NCBI GenBank assembly: GCA_023411775.1
Contig: JAEYOL010000025.1
Coordinates: 1 to 10,096, forward strand
Direction: 5' to 3'
Source of the DNA: Bacteroidota bacterium
GTDB lineage: Bacteria; Bacteroidota; Bacteroidia; Chitinophagales; Chitinophagaceae
Length of the DNA: 10,096 nt
The position numbers were made by a program, and so were the translations under genes. Below are positions 1 to 6,680 of the stretch, piece after piece. Below the pieces are notes generated by a model. The model saw only the letters and a program-made list of their open reading frames with translations. It searched no databases and was not told where the DNA came from. Position 1 is the first letter of the stretch; the number at the start of each line of letters is the position of its first letter.

Positions 1-1096
1 TTTTAAAGGCTGCAATGCATATACAGATTTCCGCGAATTGCTCGACAAAGAAAAAAATATTGATGCTGTAAAAGTGATGACACCCGATCACCTGCATGGA
101 TATATTTCTGTAGCTGCGATGAAAAAAGGAAAACATGTGGTAATACATAAACCCATCGCCAACCGGATGTATGAAGCACGCCAGGTCCTGGATACCGCCA
201 GGCAAACCGGCGTGAGCACACACCTGCTGGCATGGAGTAAAAGAAGTGGTAATGATCGTGTGAAGCAATGGATCAGCGAAGGCCGGATCGGCAAATTGCG
301 GGAAATTCATAATTGGTCATATCGACCTGTCTGGCCGCAATGGACGGCCAATCCCACCGAAACTGTTCCGGTACCTGCGGGTTTCGATTGGGATCTTTGG
401 CTTGGGCCTGTACCGGATCGTCCATATCACCCTAATTATACCCATAATGTATTCCGCGGCTGGTACGATTTCGGAGGCGGAAGCATCGCAGATATGGGAC
501 ATTATAGTTTATGGCCCATGTTTCTCGAACTCGGTATAAATACAGCGCCTTATTCTGCCGAAGCCTATGGTACCACCAATCGCATCGTTGAAAACAACGT
601 GAGTCGTTCTGTGAACAATGATGTCGCATTTCCATATTCCTGTATCATCCGCTTTAAATTTCCAAAACAGGAACAGTTACCTGCTTTCGATCTTTACTGG
701 TATGATGGCGGCATGAGACCTAACGCACCAGATGAACTGGGCGACGAGTCCCTGCCCTCTGAAGGGATGATGTTTGTAGGCGATAAAGGAAAGATACTAG
801 GAGGGTTCCGTAATGAAAACCCCAGGCTATTGGGTGTAACTGAAAATGATCAGGCCAATTATAAGGAAATGATCACACAGGGAGAAGAAGCCTGGATTAA
901 TGCTTTCAAAAATAATACGCAATCACCAGGTAGCTTTTTGAACGCACAGGCCGTTACAGAAACTATTTTACTTGGTGCCGTAGCACTCCGCGCCAAAAAA
1001 CGCATACAGTACGATTCGCAAAATATGAAGATCACCAACCTGCCGGAGGCAAATAAGTATTTATCCAGGGAATACCGGAAAGGATGGGAAATGTAG
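1..1096 (+). CDS. Gfo/Idh/MocA-family oxidoreductase, 5' end missing
   Basis: The frame is open to the left edge (first whole codon at base 2), so the N-terminal Rossmann start with its GxGxxG loop lies outside the window; 364 residues are visible. The TTG at 38 is internal, not the start. What remains is typical of NAD(P)-dependent sugar dehydrogenases of this family: the end of the nucleotide-binding fold with 'VMTPDHLHG', the lysine-proline motif (visible residues 49-51), and the C-terminal alpha/beta domain with 'GGGSIADMGHYSLWP', whose histidine (about residue 167) sits where the family's catalytic His is usually found. The motif reads HKP rather than the usual EKP. The 'DWDLWLGP...RPYHP' stretch is what I remember from the large, often Tat-exported Bacteroidota/Planctomycete branch; whether this copy has a leader cannot be seen. 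It runs straight into the TIM-barrel gene downstream, so the two are probably co-transcribed. The substrate is unknown, presumably a sugar or glycoside. Confidence 0.9.
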   Translation, partial: FKGCNAYTDFRELLDKEKNIDAVKVMTPDHLHGYISVAAMKKGKHVVIHKPIANRMYEARQVLDTARQTGVSTHLLAWSKRSGNDRVKQWISEGRIGKLREIHNWSYRPVWPQWTANPTETVPVPAGFDWDLWLGPVPDRPYHPNYTHNVFRGWYDFGGGSIADMGHYSLWPMFLELGINTAPYSAEAYGTTNRIVENNVSRSVNNDVAFPYSCIIRFKFPKQEQLPAFDLYWYDGGMRPNAPDELGDESLPSEGMMFVGDKGKILGGFRNENPRLLGVTENDQANYKEMITQGEEAWINAFKNNTQSPGSFLNAQAVTETILLGAVALRAKKRIQYDSQNMKITNLPEANKYLSREYRKGWEM

Positions 1097-1101
1097 TTAT
1101 A

Positions 1102-1992
1102 ATGAAACCGAAAACAAAAAACATGAATCGCAGAAAATTTTTAGAAAACTCGGGTGTACTAGGTGCCGCGGGTATCATAGCTCCAGGATTAATTTATCAA
1201 TCAAATACTATAATGACAGCAACACAAACAAAGGATGATATATCCCTCGCCCAATGGGCGCTGGTCGAGGAAATACGTGCCGGAAAATGGAAAAATCTTG
1301 ATTTTCCTAAAGTGGCACGCGAAGATTTTGGCCTGAACGGGATTGAATTTGTAAATACACTTTTTGAAGTGCCGACAGAAGGCTATTTAAAAAAATTAAA
1401 ACAAAACGCTGCCACGCATGGTGTGACGATGGTACTGATCATGGTCGATGATGAAGGCGATGGAGCGGAATCGACCAGCCAGGGCAGGAAGCAATTTGAG
1501 ATCAATCATCGCAAATGGGTGGACATTGCGCATTACCTCGGCTGTCGCGCAGTGCGCACAAATTGCCGTGGTCCAAAAAATGCTGATAAAAAAGAAGCGC
1601 TGAAATGGGCCACGGAGTCTTACCAGATGCTGTTGGACTATGCCAGGCCATCCGGTATTCAAATTGTCATTGAAAATCATGGCGGCGTATCCAATGATCC
1701 GGACTGGATGGTTTCGCTGATGAAAGAAGTAAATGATCCTTTGTTTGGCACTTACCCCGACTGGCGAAGCCCGATGCCGGATTTTGATAATTATGTGTAC
1801 CTGCAAAAAACATTACCATTCGCTAAAGGCATGTCGTATCGCAATCAGCCAACCGAAGCGCAAACAGCAAAGATGATCCAGCTTAGCAGGGATTCCGGCT
1901 ACAGGGGGTGGTATGGAATCGAATCAAGCGGGCGCGAAGAAATAAAGAAAGGTATTGATTTGCTAAAAAAATATTTGCCTCAGTCAAAATAA
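1102..1992 (+). CDS. Tat-exported sugar phosphate isomerase/epimerase-like TIM barrel
   Basis: Predicted 296-aa protein of the xylose-isomerase-like/AP-endonuclease-2 TIM-barrel superfamily, whose members isomerise, epimerise or cleave sugars using a divalent metal. A twin-arginine leader is clear near the N-terminus (NRRKFLE, then a hydrophobic stretch ending in 'IIAPGL'), so it should be exported folded. Barrel landmarks, numbered from this start, are 'GIEFVNTLF' (about 81-89), 'RTNCRG', the metal-ligand Glu of 'IENHGG' (191), the Asp of 'GTYPDW' (220) and the Glu of 'GIESSG' (274). The usual third-ligand His (often in 'HxKD') is not obvious; the matching region reads 'AKGMSYR'. The start is uncertain. 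ATG at 1084 overlaps the upstream gene by 13 nt, 1102 follows its stop by 5 nt, and 1123 gives the neatest Tat leader (MNRRKFLE) after an A-rich stretch. It probably works with the upstream oxidoreductase. Exact reaction unknown. Confidence 0.88.
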   Translation: MKPKTKNMNRRKFLENSGVLGAAGIIAPGLIYQSNTIMTATQTKDDISLAQWALVEEIRAGKWKNLDFPKVAREDFGLNGIEFVNTLFEVPTEGYLKKLKQNAATHGVTMVLIMVDDEGDGAESTSQGRKQFEINHRKWVDIAHYLGCRAVRTNCRGPKNADKKEALKWATESYQMLLDYARPSGIQIVIENHGGVSNDPDWMVSLMKEVNDPLFGTYPDWRSPMPDFDNYVYLQKTLPFAKGMSYRNQPTEAQTAKMIQLSRDSGYRGWYGIESSGREEIKKGIDLLKKYLPQSK

Positions 1993-2021
1993 GCAACCTA
2001 ACGACCTGTTAGAATTAAAAT

Positions 2022-2062
2022 CAGGAAGGGGTTGCCGTCGATTGATCAGCATCCCCTTCCTG
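2022..2062. terminator. Probable bidirectional intrinsic terminator between convergent genes
   Basis: A perfect 10-bp inverted repeat, CAGGAAGGGG (2022-2031) with CCCCTTCCTG (2053-2062), is extended after one T-T mismatch by three more pairs (2033-2035 with 2049-2051), leaving a 13-nt loop. It lies in the 94-nt gap between the stop of the + strand TIM-barrel gene and the stop of the - strand porin-like gene. On the - strand the stem is followed by ATTTTAATT, a reasonable T-tract; on the + strand the following bases are only weakly T-rich. It therefore best fits termination of the porin-like transcript and may also serve the + strand pair. Confidence 0.8.
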
Positions 2063-2086
2063 TAAATCCTTTCTAGTTAATACTTG

Positions 2087-2647
2087 TTATTTCCTGTCTT
2101 TTCCAAATGTGTAGCTCAATCCAAGCTGGAACACACTATTTTTTTCTGTTTCGTAAAACTTGGTCAGTCCCGCATTGTATCTCGCATACACACCAATGTT
2201 TGAATTGACCTGGTAACCGGCACCAATTGCCAGGGAGATATCAGTAGTTTCCAGGTACTCCTTGATGTCGGACACATCACCTTCATTATCGTCTTCTGCT
2301 TTCAACAGAAAACCGATCTGGGGGCCTGCCTCCGCATAGAAACCGCGGGCAATATTATATTTCACCAACAGCGGGATCTGGAAATAATTCAATGTTGTCT
2401 TCTCATTGTCATCGTCCCAACGAGCTCCCTGCGCAGAATACAGCAGTTCACCCTGTACACTGAGCTGGGGAGTGAGAGAAAGATTGGCAAGAGCGCCAAA
2501 ATGCAAACCGGTTTTGGAACGGTAACCTTCCACATCTTTACCTGTGATGTTGGCAATGTTGATACCTGCTTTAGCGCCGAAACGCAGTTGTGCTTCGCCT
2601 GCAAATGCTACTGCAAACAGCATAGCGAGTAAAAAAAACTTTTTCAT
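2087..2647 (-). CDS. Outer-membrane beta-barrel (porin-like, OMP_b-brl_2 type) protein
   Basis: A 186-aa protein with a Sec signal peptide (MKKFFLLAMLFAVAFAGEAQ, cleavage probably after about residue 20). The mature part alternates short amphipathic beta strands and polar turns: 'LRFGAKAGINIANI', 'LHFGALANLSLTPQLSVQGELLYS', 'YFQIPLLVKYNIARGFYAEAGPQIGFLL', 'DISLAIGAGYQV', and a final 'FQLGLSYTFG' strand. This is the signature of the small eight-strand-like barrels of the PorT/OMP_b-brl_2 family common in Bacteroidota. 'GFYAEAGPQIGFLL' is the most family-typical segment. These proteins sit in the outer membrane; few have known functions, and transport should not be assumed. It has its own upstream region (202 nt) with a -7-like element and ends at the inverted repeat at 2022-2062, so it is probably a single-gene transcript. 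ATG 2647 is well supported by the leader. Confidence 0.9.
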   Translation of the reverse strand: MKKFFLLAMLFAVAFAGEAQLRFGAKAGINIANITGKDVEGYRSKTGLHFGALANLSLTPQLSVQGELLYSAQGARWDDDNEKTTLNYFQIPLLVKYNIARGFYAEAGPQIGFLLKAEDDNEGDVSDIKEYLETTDISLAIGAGYQVNSNIGVYARYNAGLTKFYETEKNSVFQLGLSYTFGKDRK

Positions 2648-2689
2648 TTTCTTTTTGATTTGGTTTAATGATTAATGATCTCTGAGGCG

Positions 2690-2697
2690 CAAATCTA
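2690..2697 (-). promoter_or_regulatory. Bacteroidota-type -7 element for the porin-like gene
   Basis: On the - strand the bases read TAGATTTG, an exact match to the Bacteroidota housekeeping -7 consensus TAnnTTTG, ending 42 nt upstream of the ATG of the porin-like gene. No TTG is found at the usual -33 distance, so this is a half-match only. The implied 5' leader of about 35 nt is A-rich near the start codon, as is common in this phylum. Confidence 0.45.
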
Positions 2698-2765
2698 GGG
2701 TTGGTATCTTTCGCATCCTAGCAGCACTCAGCCATCTGCACCATAAATGAGTAAGCTGTATCAAA

Positions 2766-2829
2766 ATACTAGTATCCTGAATCACTGTGATGAACGGTAA
2801 ATGAAGATGATATTCGCAACAAATTTGTT
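2766..2829. repeat. Three short palindromes in the intergenic region upstream of the porin-like gene
   Basis: Three perfect palindromes lie within 64 bases: ATACTAGTAT (2766-2775), ATCAC-T-GTGAT (2781-2791) and AACAAATTTGTT (2818-2829). They lie between the BP74-like lipoprotein gene (ending at 2850) and the porin-like gene, about 70-130 bases upstream of the -7-like element. They could be operator half-site pairs, or the 2818-2829 palindrome could fold as a short hairpin after the lipoprotein gene. No T-tract follows it on the - strand, so terminator function is doubtful. Short palindromes also occur by chance in AT-rich spacers. Confidence 0.3.
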
Positions 2830-2849
2830 TGCAGGAAATTGCCTGTCTC

Positions 2850-3287
2850 TTATTCTTTTATAATCTCTCTCTTAATATAGGAACCCCATGGCGAGAAACG
2901 TTTCATCGTATTAAGCCAGTAATCCGGATTTATATCGAGATCGCTATAAGGACGGCCATCATAGATCTCGGCGCTTAGGTCTACCAGTTCCCATTCATCT
3001 TCCTGGTAACGCCAGCTAAAATTGTGCGATGCATTTTTATTATACCCGCCATTGCCGGAAATGATCTTACCCATGAGTATCTTTCTTTCGGCAACCGGTT
3101 TGTCTAACTCATCCATAATCTTATTGATAAGAAACCGATCAGCAGTTGCAACCACAAAGGAACTATCACGCCAGTCAGCAGCATCACCATTAAAACCTAC
3201 TTCAAAATAGCGGTATGATTTTTTTTCTTTTGAACAGGAGCCGGCAGTAAGAACAAGGATGGATAAAAGGATAATTAGAGGTTTCAT
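2850..3287 (-). CDS. Small lipoprotein with a BP74-like domain
   Basis: A 145-aa protein with a lipoprotein signal peptide: hydrophobic 'PLIILLSILVLTAGSC', with the lipidated Cys at residue 18, so it should be membrane-anchored in the envelope. The rest (about 25-143) resembles, from memory, the small domain described in the Dictyostelium calmodulin-binding protein BP74 and found alone in many secreted bacterial proteins. The landmarks are 'FVVATADRFLINKIMDEL' (a short helix after a strand), 'ILMGKIISGNGGYN', 'FSWRY', an acidic 'AEIYDGRP' strand end, and the closing 'FSPWGSYIKREI', where family members commonly have 'CPWGS'. The bacterial function of the domain is not established. It lies 80 nt after the anti-sigma-like gene on the same strand with no clear terminator or promoter between, so it may be a distal operon member. 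The domain assignment needs a profile search; lipoprotein status is firmer. Confidence 0.8.
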   Translation of the reverse strand: MKPLIILLSILVLTAGSCSKEKKSYRYFEVGFNGDAADWRDSSFVVATADRFLINKIMDELDKPVAERKILMGKIISGNGGYNKNASHNFSWRYQEDEWELVDLSAEIYDGRPYSDLDINPDYWLNTMKRFSPWGSYIKREIIKE

Positions 3288-3367
3288 TGTATTTGACTTT
3301 TCACCCCTGACAATGCTTGTTATTCTACCGTTGCTTTATTTTTCCTTGTAAAATGTTAACTCCTGTA

Positions 3368-3940
3368 TTATAGACTATCTTTTTTAGGTACGATCTTATA
3401 ATCATCCGGTGAAATGCCGGTAATGCCCCTCGTTTTCTTTTTTCCGGCAGAATCCACCACTGCAGGTGCGGGTGATTTTTCAATATCTACTACTATAGGC
3501 CCCGGGTTAAGGGCTGGCGTGTCTGTGATAGTGGGTACAATAGCAGGTGTGTCCTGAAAAGGAATTTTATCAACAGGTACAACAGGGGTGTTTTGCGGCT
3601 GGCCATTAAATGGAACCGGGTTTTCTATTTCCTGTGCGCCGGGTTCCTGAATAGTTGCGGGTTGTTGTGTCTCGATGGGATCACCGGGAGAGAAGGTATT
3701 TTCCTTTTTAGTTGTAAAAAAATTTATGAGGAATGCAATTACTAATACGATACCCAGGCCTCCCAGGAAAATCCCTCCAAGCGGTGAAGAAGGTGAAGGG
3801 TTATTATCACCTGGAGTATCGCCTGGATCGTTATCCAGTTCCTTCTCAATCCGGGACCATATTAACTCTGAAAGATCCGGAACCGGAATTTCCTCCAGTT
3901 TACGGGCGATCGTTAATTCATATGTTGTCTTTTCATTCAT
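3368..3940 (-). CDS. Probable anti-sigma factor (single-pass inner-membrane protein)
   Basis: A 190-aa protein starting at ATG 3940, whose A is shared with the last base of the sigma gene's TGA stop (TGATG, 1-nt overlap). This implies translational coupling. An earlier in-frame ATG at 4000 lies inside the sigma gene and is not needed. The cytoplasmic N-terminus (1-54) contains 'VPDLSELIWSRIEKELD', a segment I associate with small sigma-partner proteins of Chitinophagaceae. One transmembrane helix follows (about 55-75, 'GGIFLGGLGIVLVIAFLINFF' region), then a proline-rich, low-complexity periplasmic tail of about 110 residues ending in 'TGISPDDYKIVPKKDSL'. No HxxxCxxC zinc anti-sigma motif is present. 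By position, topology and coupling it probably holds the adjacent sigma factor at the membrane. This is an inference; no recognised anti-sigma domain can be read directly. Confidence 0.8.
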   Translation of the reverse strand: MNEKTTYELTIARKLEEIPVPDLSELIWSRIEKELDNDPGDTPGDNNPSPSSPLGGIFLGGLGIVLVIAFLINFFTTKKENTFSPGDPIETQQPATIQEPGAQEIENPVPFNGQPQNTPVVPVDKIPFQDTPAIVPTITDTPALNPGPIVVDIEKSPAPAVVDSAGKKKTRGITGISPDDYKIVPKKDSL

Positions 3941-4485
3941 CAGGCATGTAGCAGCATAAGTTGTTTTTGTAAAGTTTTCCGGGCCTCGCCCAGGTGCCAT
4001 TTGGAAGTGCCTTCACTGATGCCCAGTTTAACGGCTATCTCCCTGTGTGTATGGCCTTCGACTGCATACAAAACAAAAACAGCGTGGGTAGCAGGCGGGA
4101 GCTTTTGTACCAGCCTCATGATCTCATCAGCTCCCATCTGCTCCAGCACTTCATTCTTTATCGCTGGTTCATCCACAGTTTCGATCTCTACATTTTCACT
4201 AAACCTGGTCCGGGACTTAATATGATCCAATCCTTCATTGATCACAATTCTTTTGATCCAGGCATGCAAAGAACCCTTACTGCTATCAAAGCTTTTGATG
4301 CTTCGAAAAATTTTTACAAATGCGTGGCTCATGATATCGGCAGCATCCATTTCATCCCGCGAATACCGCAGTGCAATCGTCATGGCAAACCCATAAAATT
4401 GCTGGTACAGCAACTTCTGCGATTTTCTGTCACCCACCAGGCAGCCCTGGATTAACTGATCGATATCGATTGTTTCAACAACCAT
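3940..4485 (-). CDS. ECF-type RNA polymerase sigma factor (sigma-70 family)
   Basis: A 181-aa protein of typical ECF length with the two expected domains. Region 2 spans about residues 24-92: 'LLYQQFYGFAMTIALRYS', then the acidic core-binding helix 'MDAADIMSHAFVKIFRSI' (region 2.2), then the -10-recognising 'GSLHAWIKRIVINEGLDHIK' (2.3-2.4). Region 4 spans about 121-175: 'RLVQKLPPATHAVFVLY', then the helix-turn-helix 'THREIAVKLGISEGTSKWHLGEARKTL', which would contact the -35 element. No extra C-terminal domain is visible. It would direct polymerase to a small envelope-related regulon. The gene starts 3 nt after the upstream lipoprotein gene and shares one base with the downstream anti-sigma-like gene, so it belongs to a four-gene operon. 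Two lipoprotein genes ahead of the sigma gene suggest envelope sensing or output. Confidence 0.95.
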   Translation of the reverse strand: MVVETIDIDQLIQGCLVGDRKSQKLLYQQFYGFAMTIALRYSRDEMDAADIMSHAFVKIFRSIKSFDSSKGSLHAWIKRIVINEGLDHIKSRTRFSENVEIETVDEPAIKNEVLEQMGADEIMRLVQKLPPATHAVFVLYAVEGHTHREIAVKLGISEGTSKWHLGEARKTLQKQLMLLHA

Positions 4486-4488
4486 TTA

Positions 4489-5349
4489 TTAATCATCCAG
4501 GTCATCCCTGTCTTTTTCTACATCCTGCATTCGCTTTAATAATATAGCAGACGAGATAGAAGACACAATGAGTCTGTCCTCTGCGTCCAGGTTATTTGCC
4601 ATCCAGATGCTATTATCGAGTATATCGACGATACCAACTACGCCACCATCCCATTTCAATTCATACCCTGTCAGCAAACTACCACCAAGCACTTTAGTGT
4701 CTTTACCGTTCTTCTGTTTCACTTTATCGACAAAGAGGGAGCGGATGCTGATGGTTTCCGTGCCATTGGTAGCATAACCCTCTATCTCAACCTCGGGTCT
4801 TTCAAACAGGCCCCGTGATTTATCGCTTTCGCTATTATACTTATTCACCATCACTACCGACCAGGGATTGGCATTTTGTTCAAATGCGGGGAGTATCGCG
4901 GCTGTAAAAGCATATTCGTAGCTCCTGGTTTTGCTGGCATCACCGATCCAGGGATTCCTGCTTTTATACACAAGTTGTTTTTCACTGAATTTCTCAGCGG
5001 CGAAAATGGAGGACTCCAGGCGACCATCATATAATGTGTACTGGAACTTATTTCGCTGTGAAAGACTTTTTTTATCTGTGTCGATTTCAAAAACCTTCAG
5101 CAACATCTCTTCAGGTTTCATGAGAAGTTTTGTGTGTTGAAAAGAGCTTCCCATATCCCAACCCCTTTTTACAGTGGAAGTCTGGTAATTTCCAAAACTC
5201 AGCTGCTGGTTGATCATCCAGCCATTGAGGCCTTTGACCTGCATGCGGGTAGCTTGCTGGCTAAACTGTTCAGGTACCGACAGCTTGACCGTTGTACAGG
5301 AATATGTCAGGAATGTGATAATACTTATTACTATGAATCGCATAAACAT
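4489..5349 (-). CDS. Lipoprotein of unknown function
   Basis: A 286-aa protein I do not recognise. The N-terminus is a lipoprotein signal (hydrophobic 'RFIVISIITFLTYSC', Cys at residue 18, or 16 if translation starts at the second ATG, 5343), so it should be anchored in the periplasm or outer membrane. The body is mixed alpha/beta without transmembrane helices. Readable segments include 'VKGLNGWMINQQLSFGNYQT' early, 'AFTAAILPAF' in the middle, 'GSLLTGYELKWDGGVVGIVDI' late and a charged, Asp/Lys-rich C-terminus ('QDVEKDRDDLDD'). The late part, with repeated Gly, Asp and Trp and 'DNSIWMANNLDAEDRLIVSSISSAILL', looks like a compact conserved domain. It starts 8 nt after the upstream lipoprotein gene and ends 3 nt before the sigma gene, so it is an operon member and may link envelope state to the sigma/anti-sigma pair. 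That role is speculation from position. Confidence 0.82.
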   Translation of the reverse strand: MFMRFIVISIITFLTYSCTTVKLSVPEQFSQQATRMQVKGLNGWMINQQLSFGNYQTSTVKRGWDMGSSFQHTKLLMKPEEMLLKVFEIDTDKKSLSQRNKFQYTLYDGRLESSIFAAEKFSEKQLVYKSRNPWIGDASKTRSYEYAFTAAILPAFEQNANPWSVVMVNKYNSESDKSRGLFERPEVEIEGYATNGTETISIRSLFVDKVKQKNGKDTKVLGGSLLTGYELKWDGGVVGIVDILDNSIWMANNLDAEDRLIVSSISSAILLKRMQDVEKDRDDLDD

Positions 5350-5357
5350 TTAATTTA

Positions 5358-6488
5358 TCAATAAACAAATACTGTTTTGGTAGTATACAGGTATTCCCCG
5401 GTAAACCCGCTTTTATAAGTCCTGATCAACTCCTTGGGATACCCTTCGCTATCGTAAGTATATGTATGACTCGAAGGTACAGCTACGGGATAGTCATTTA
5501 CAAAACTTTGCTCCAGCGCGATTACGTTATTTTTGGAACTGTGTGAGAGGTATAGATCAGGCCAGTTCATGTGAACATATGGGTTCACCAGCTGGTCGTA
5601 ACGGTACCTCGACAATTCGCTGCTATGATGCGAGGTAGTACTGTTCCCCTCTCTTAAATTTCCGTCTTCATACAACATATGATAATGCCTGCTATAGGTT
5701 CGGGAGGGATACGTGTACTTGATTACCACTTCATGTCTGAGCTCGAAATAGTGCTCAAGTTTGGCAATGGTTTCCTCACCGGCCTCGCTATCATGGATTC
5801 CGGCCAACAGGCCATTGCTGTAAGTAAAGTTGGTAAACCCGTAGAGCTTGTTAGCCTCATCAAATCTCGATATCCGCTGCACCTGTTTTCCCTGGTATTC
5901 AAATTTTGAGACCTGGTGCACGTATGGCCGTCCATCGCTTTTTTTACGGTTGAGTACCACCTGGTCGAGGTTACCATCAGTGTTATAAATATAATCAGTC
6001 TTGGTTTCGGCCACGTAGTTGTTGTTTTTTAATAAATAAACGTATTCTGATTTTAGTTTCCGGGCTTCTTTAGTTGCCTGCAGCACATAAACGCTGTCGG
6101 CTACAATGTCTTTGGTATCGACATTGAGCTCAAGGTTGCTGCCCCATTTAGAGACTTTAAACCTGAACTTCTGCTTGTCAACCGGGAGTGTCAGCTCATT
6201 TATGCCGGCTGACAGGCTATGATATGACAGGCTTTGCTGGCCCTGGTTGTCCCAGCTAAAAAGTGAGAGGCCGGCAGGCAGGTTGTCATAAACTACATCG
6301 CCAATCTTCATTCGAACCCGGAGCTTAATGGTTGGTGCCTGCTCATCAGGATCGTCGGGTGTGTCGTTGTCGCCGGGAGGAGGATCCTGGGGATTTTCAA
6401 CCGGCGATTTAGGTGGAATGTCCAGCCGGTCTTTTGAACATGCGATCAGCGAAAAGCTCAGGAGGATAAGGTAAGTCAGCTTTTTCAT
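5358..6488 (-). CDS. Lipoprotein with YD/RHS-like beta-strand repeats
   Basis: A 376-aa protein with a good lipobox ('SLIAC', Cys 17), so it is lipidated and envelope-located. After the Cys comes a Pro/Asp-rich linker (about 22-50, 'PQDPPPGDNDTPDDPDEQAP') like those that lift Bacteroidota lipoproteins off the membrane. Next is a probable beta-sandwich segment (about 52-140), then a series of strand-turn units with the flavour of YD/RHS repeats or DUF4595-type proteins: 'DYIYNTDGNLDQVVL', 'KFEYQGKQVQRISRF', 'NFTYSNGLLAGI', 'HMLYEDGNLREG' and 'TYTYDSEGYPKELI'. Such repeats form elongated beta structures and are common in secreted Bacteroidota proteins; no enzymatic site is visible. It is the first gene of the operon leading to the sigma and anti-sigma genes, with an 8-nt gap to the next. 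The start is the ATG of the MKK leader, preceded by an A-rich tract. Confidence 0.85.
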   Translation of the reverse strand: MKKLTYLILLSFSLIACSKDRLDIPPKSPVENPQDPPPGDNDTPDDPDEQAPTIKLRVRMKIGDVVYDNLPAGLSLFSWDNQGQQSLSYHSLSAGINELTLPVDKQKFRFKVSKWGSNLELNVDTKDIVADSVYVLQATKEARKLKSEYVYLLKNNNYVAETKTDYIYNTDGNLDQVVLNRKKSDGRPYVHQVSKFEYQGKQVQRISRFDEANKLYGFTNFTYSNGLLAGIHDSEAGEETIAKLEHYFELRHEVVIKYTYPSRTYSRHYHMLYEDGNLREGNSTTSHHSSELSRYRYDQLVNPYVHMNWPDLYLSHSSKNNVIALEQSFVNDYPVAVPSSHTYTYDSEGYPKELIRTYKSGFTGEYLYTTKTVFVY

Positions 6489-6519
6489 TTGTCTTTTTGG
6501 TTTATTTGGTTAATGATCT
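6489..6519 (-). promoter_or_regulatory. Operon 5' leader sharing sequence with the porin-like gene leader
   Basis: The - strand leader immediately upstream of the first operon ATG contains AGATCATTAA (6510-6519), then ACCAAA repeats and AAAAAGA next to the start. The porin-like gene leader has the same AGATCATTAA (2672-2681), an ACCAAAT and AAAAAGA, at nearly the same distance (24 versus 21 nt from 10-mer to ATG). No clean TAnnTTTG element is found upstream here. It may reflect shared regulation or simply the A-rich leader style of the phylum. Confidence 0.3.
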
Positions 6520-6680
6520 ATTTACCACAATACCCTTCGGGACTTCAGGAGGGTTGGGTAAAAAAATTCCCTTTAACAAAACTTTTAGACTGCATCTCCC
6601 TTCTACACCCCTGCTGGGTACCGGAACTGGCTTGCCTGGACCGGGGCCTGGAATTTGTATTGATTAGGAAAACACCAGCG

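Noticed and set aside
1396..1806. 136-aa - strand open frame within the left TIM-barrel gene
   Set aside because: Antisense to a clear enzyme gene; the sequence shows no domain pattern.
3941..4000. Upstream ATG (4000) for the anti-sigma-like gene
   Set aside because: The added 20 residues lie wholly inside the sigma gene in another frame, and the TGATG junction at 3938-3942 gives a natural coupled start.
3675..4455. Long + strand open frames opposite the sigma and anti-sigma genes
   Set aside because: They are antisense shadows of well-supported coding genes with no family-like sequence or leader.
5358..6488. Reading the YD-like lipoprotein as an RHS/polymorphic toxin
   Set aside because: Too short, no RHS core motif or toxin tip, and no immunity gene; it is a lipoprotein with only loosely similar strand repeats.
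6489..6680. In-frame upstream extension of the small charged protein (start at 6489)
   Set aside because: Trp/Leu/Pro-rich composition unlike the rest, overlaps the divergent operon's promoter region, and ATG 6681 has an AGGAAA upstream.
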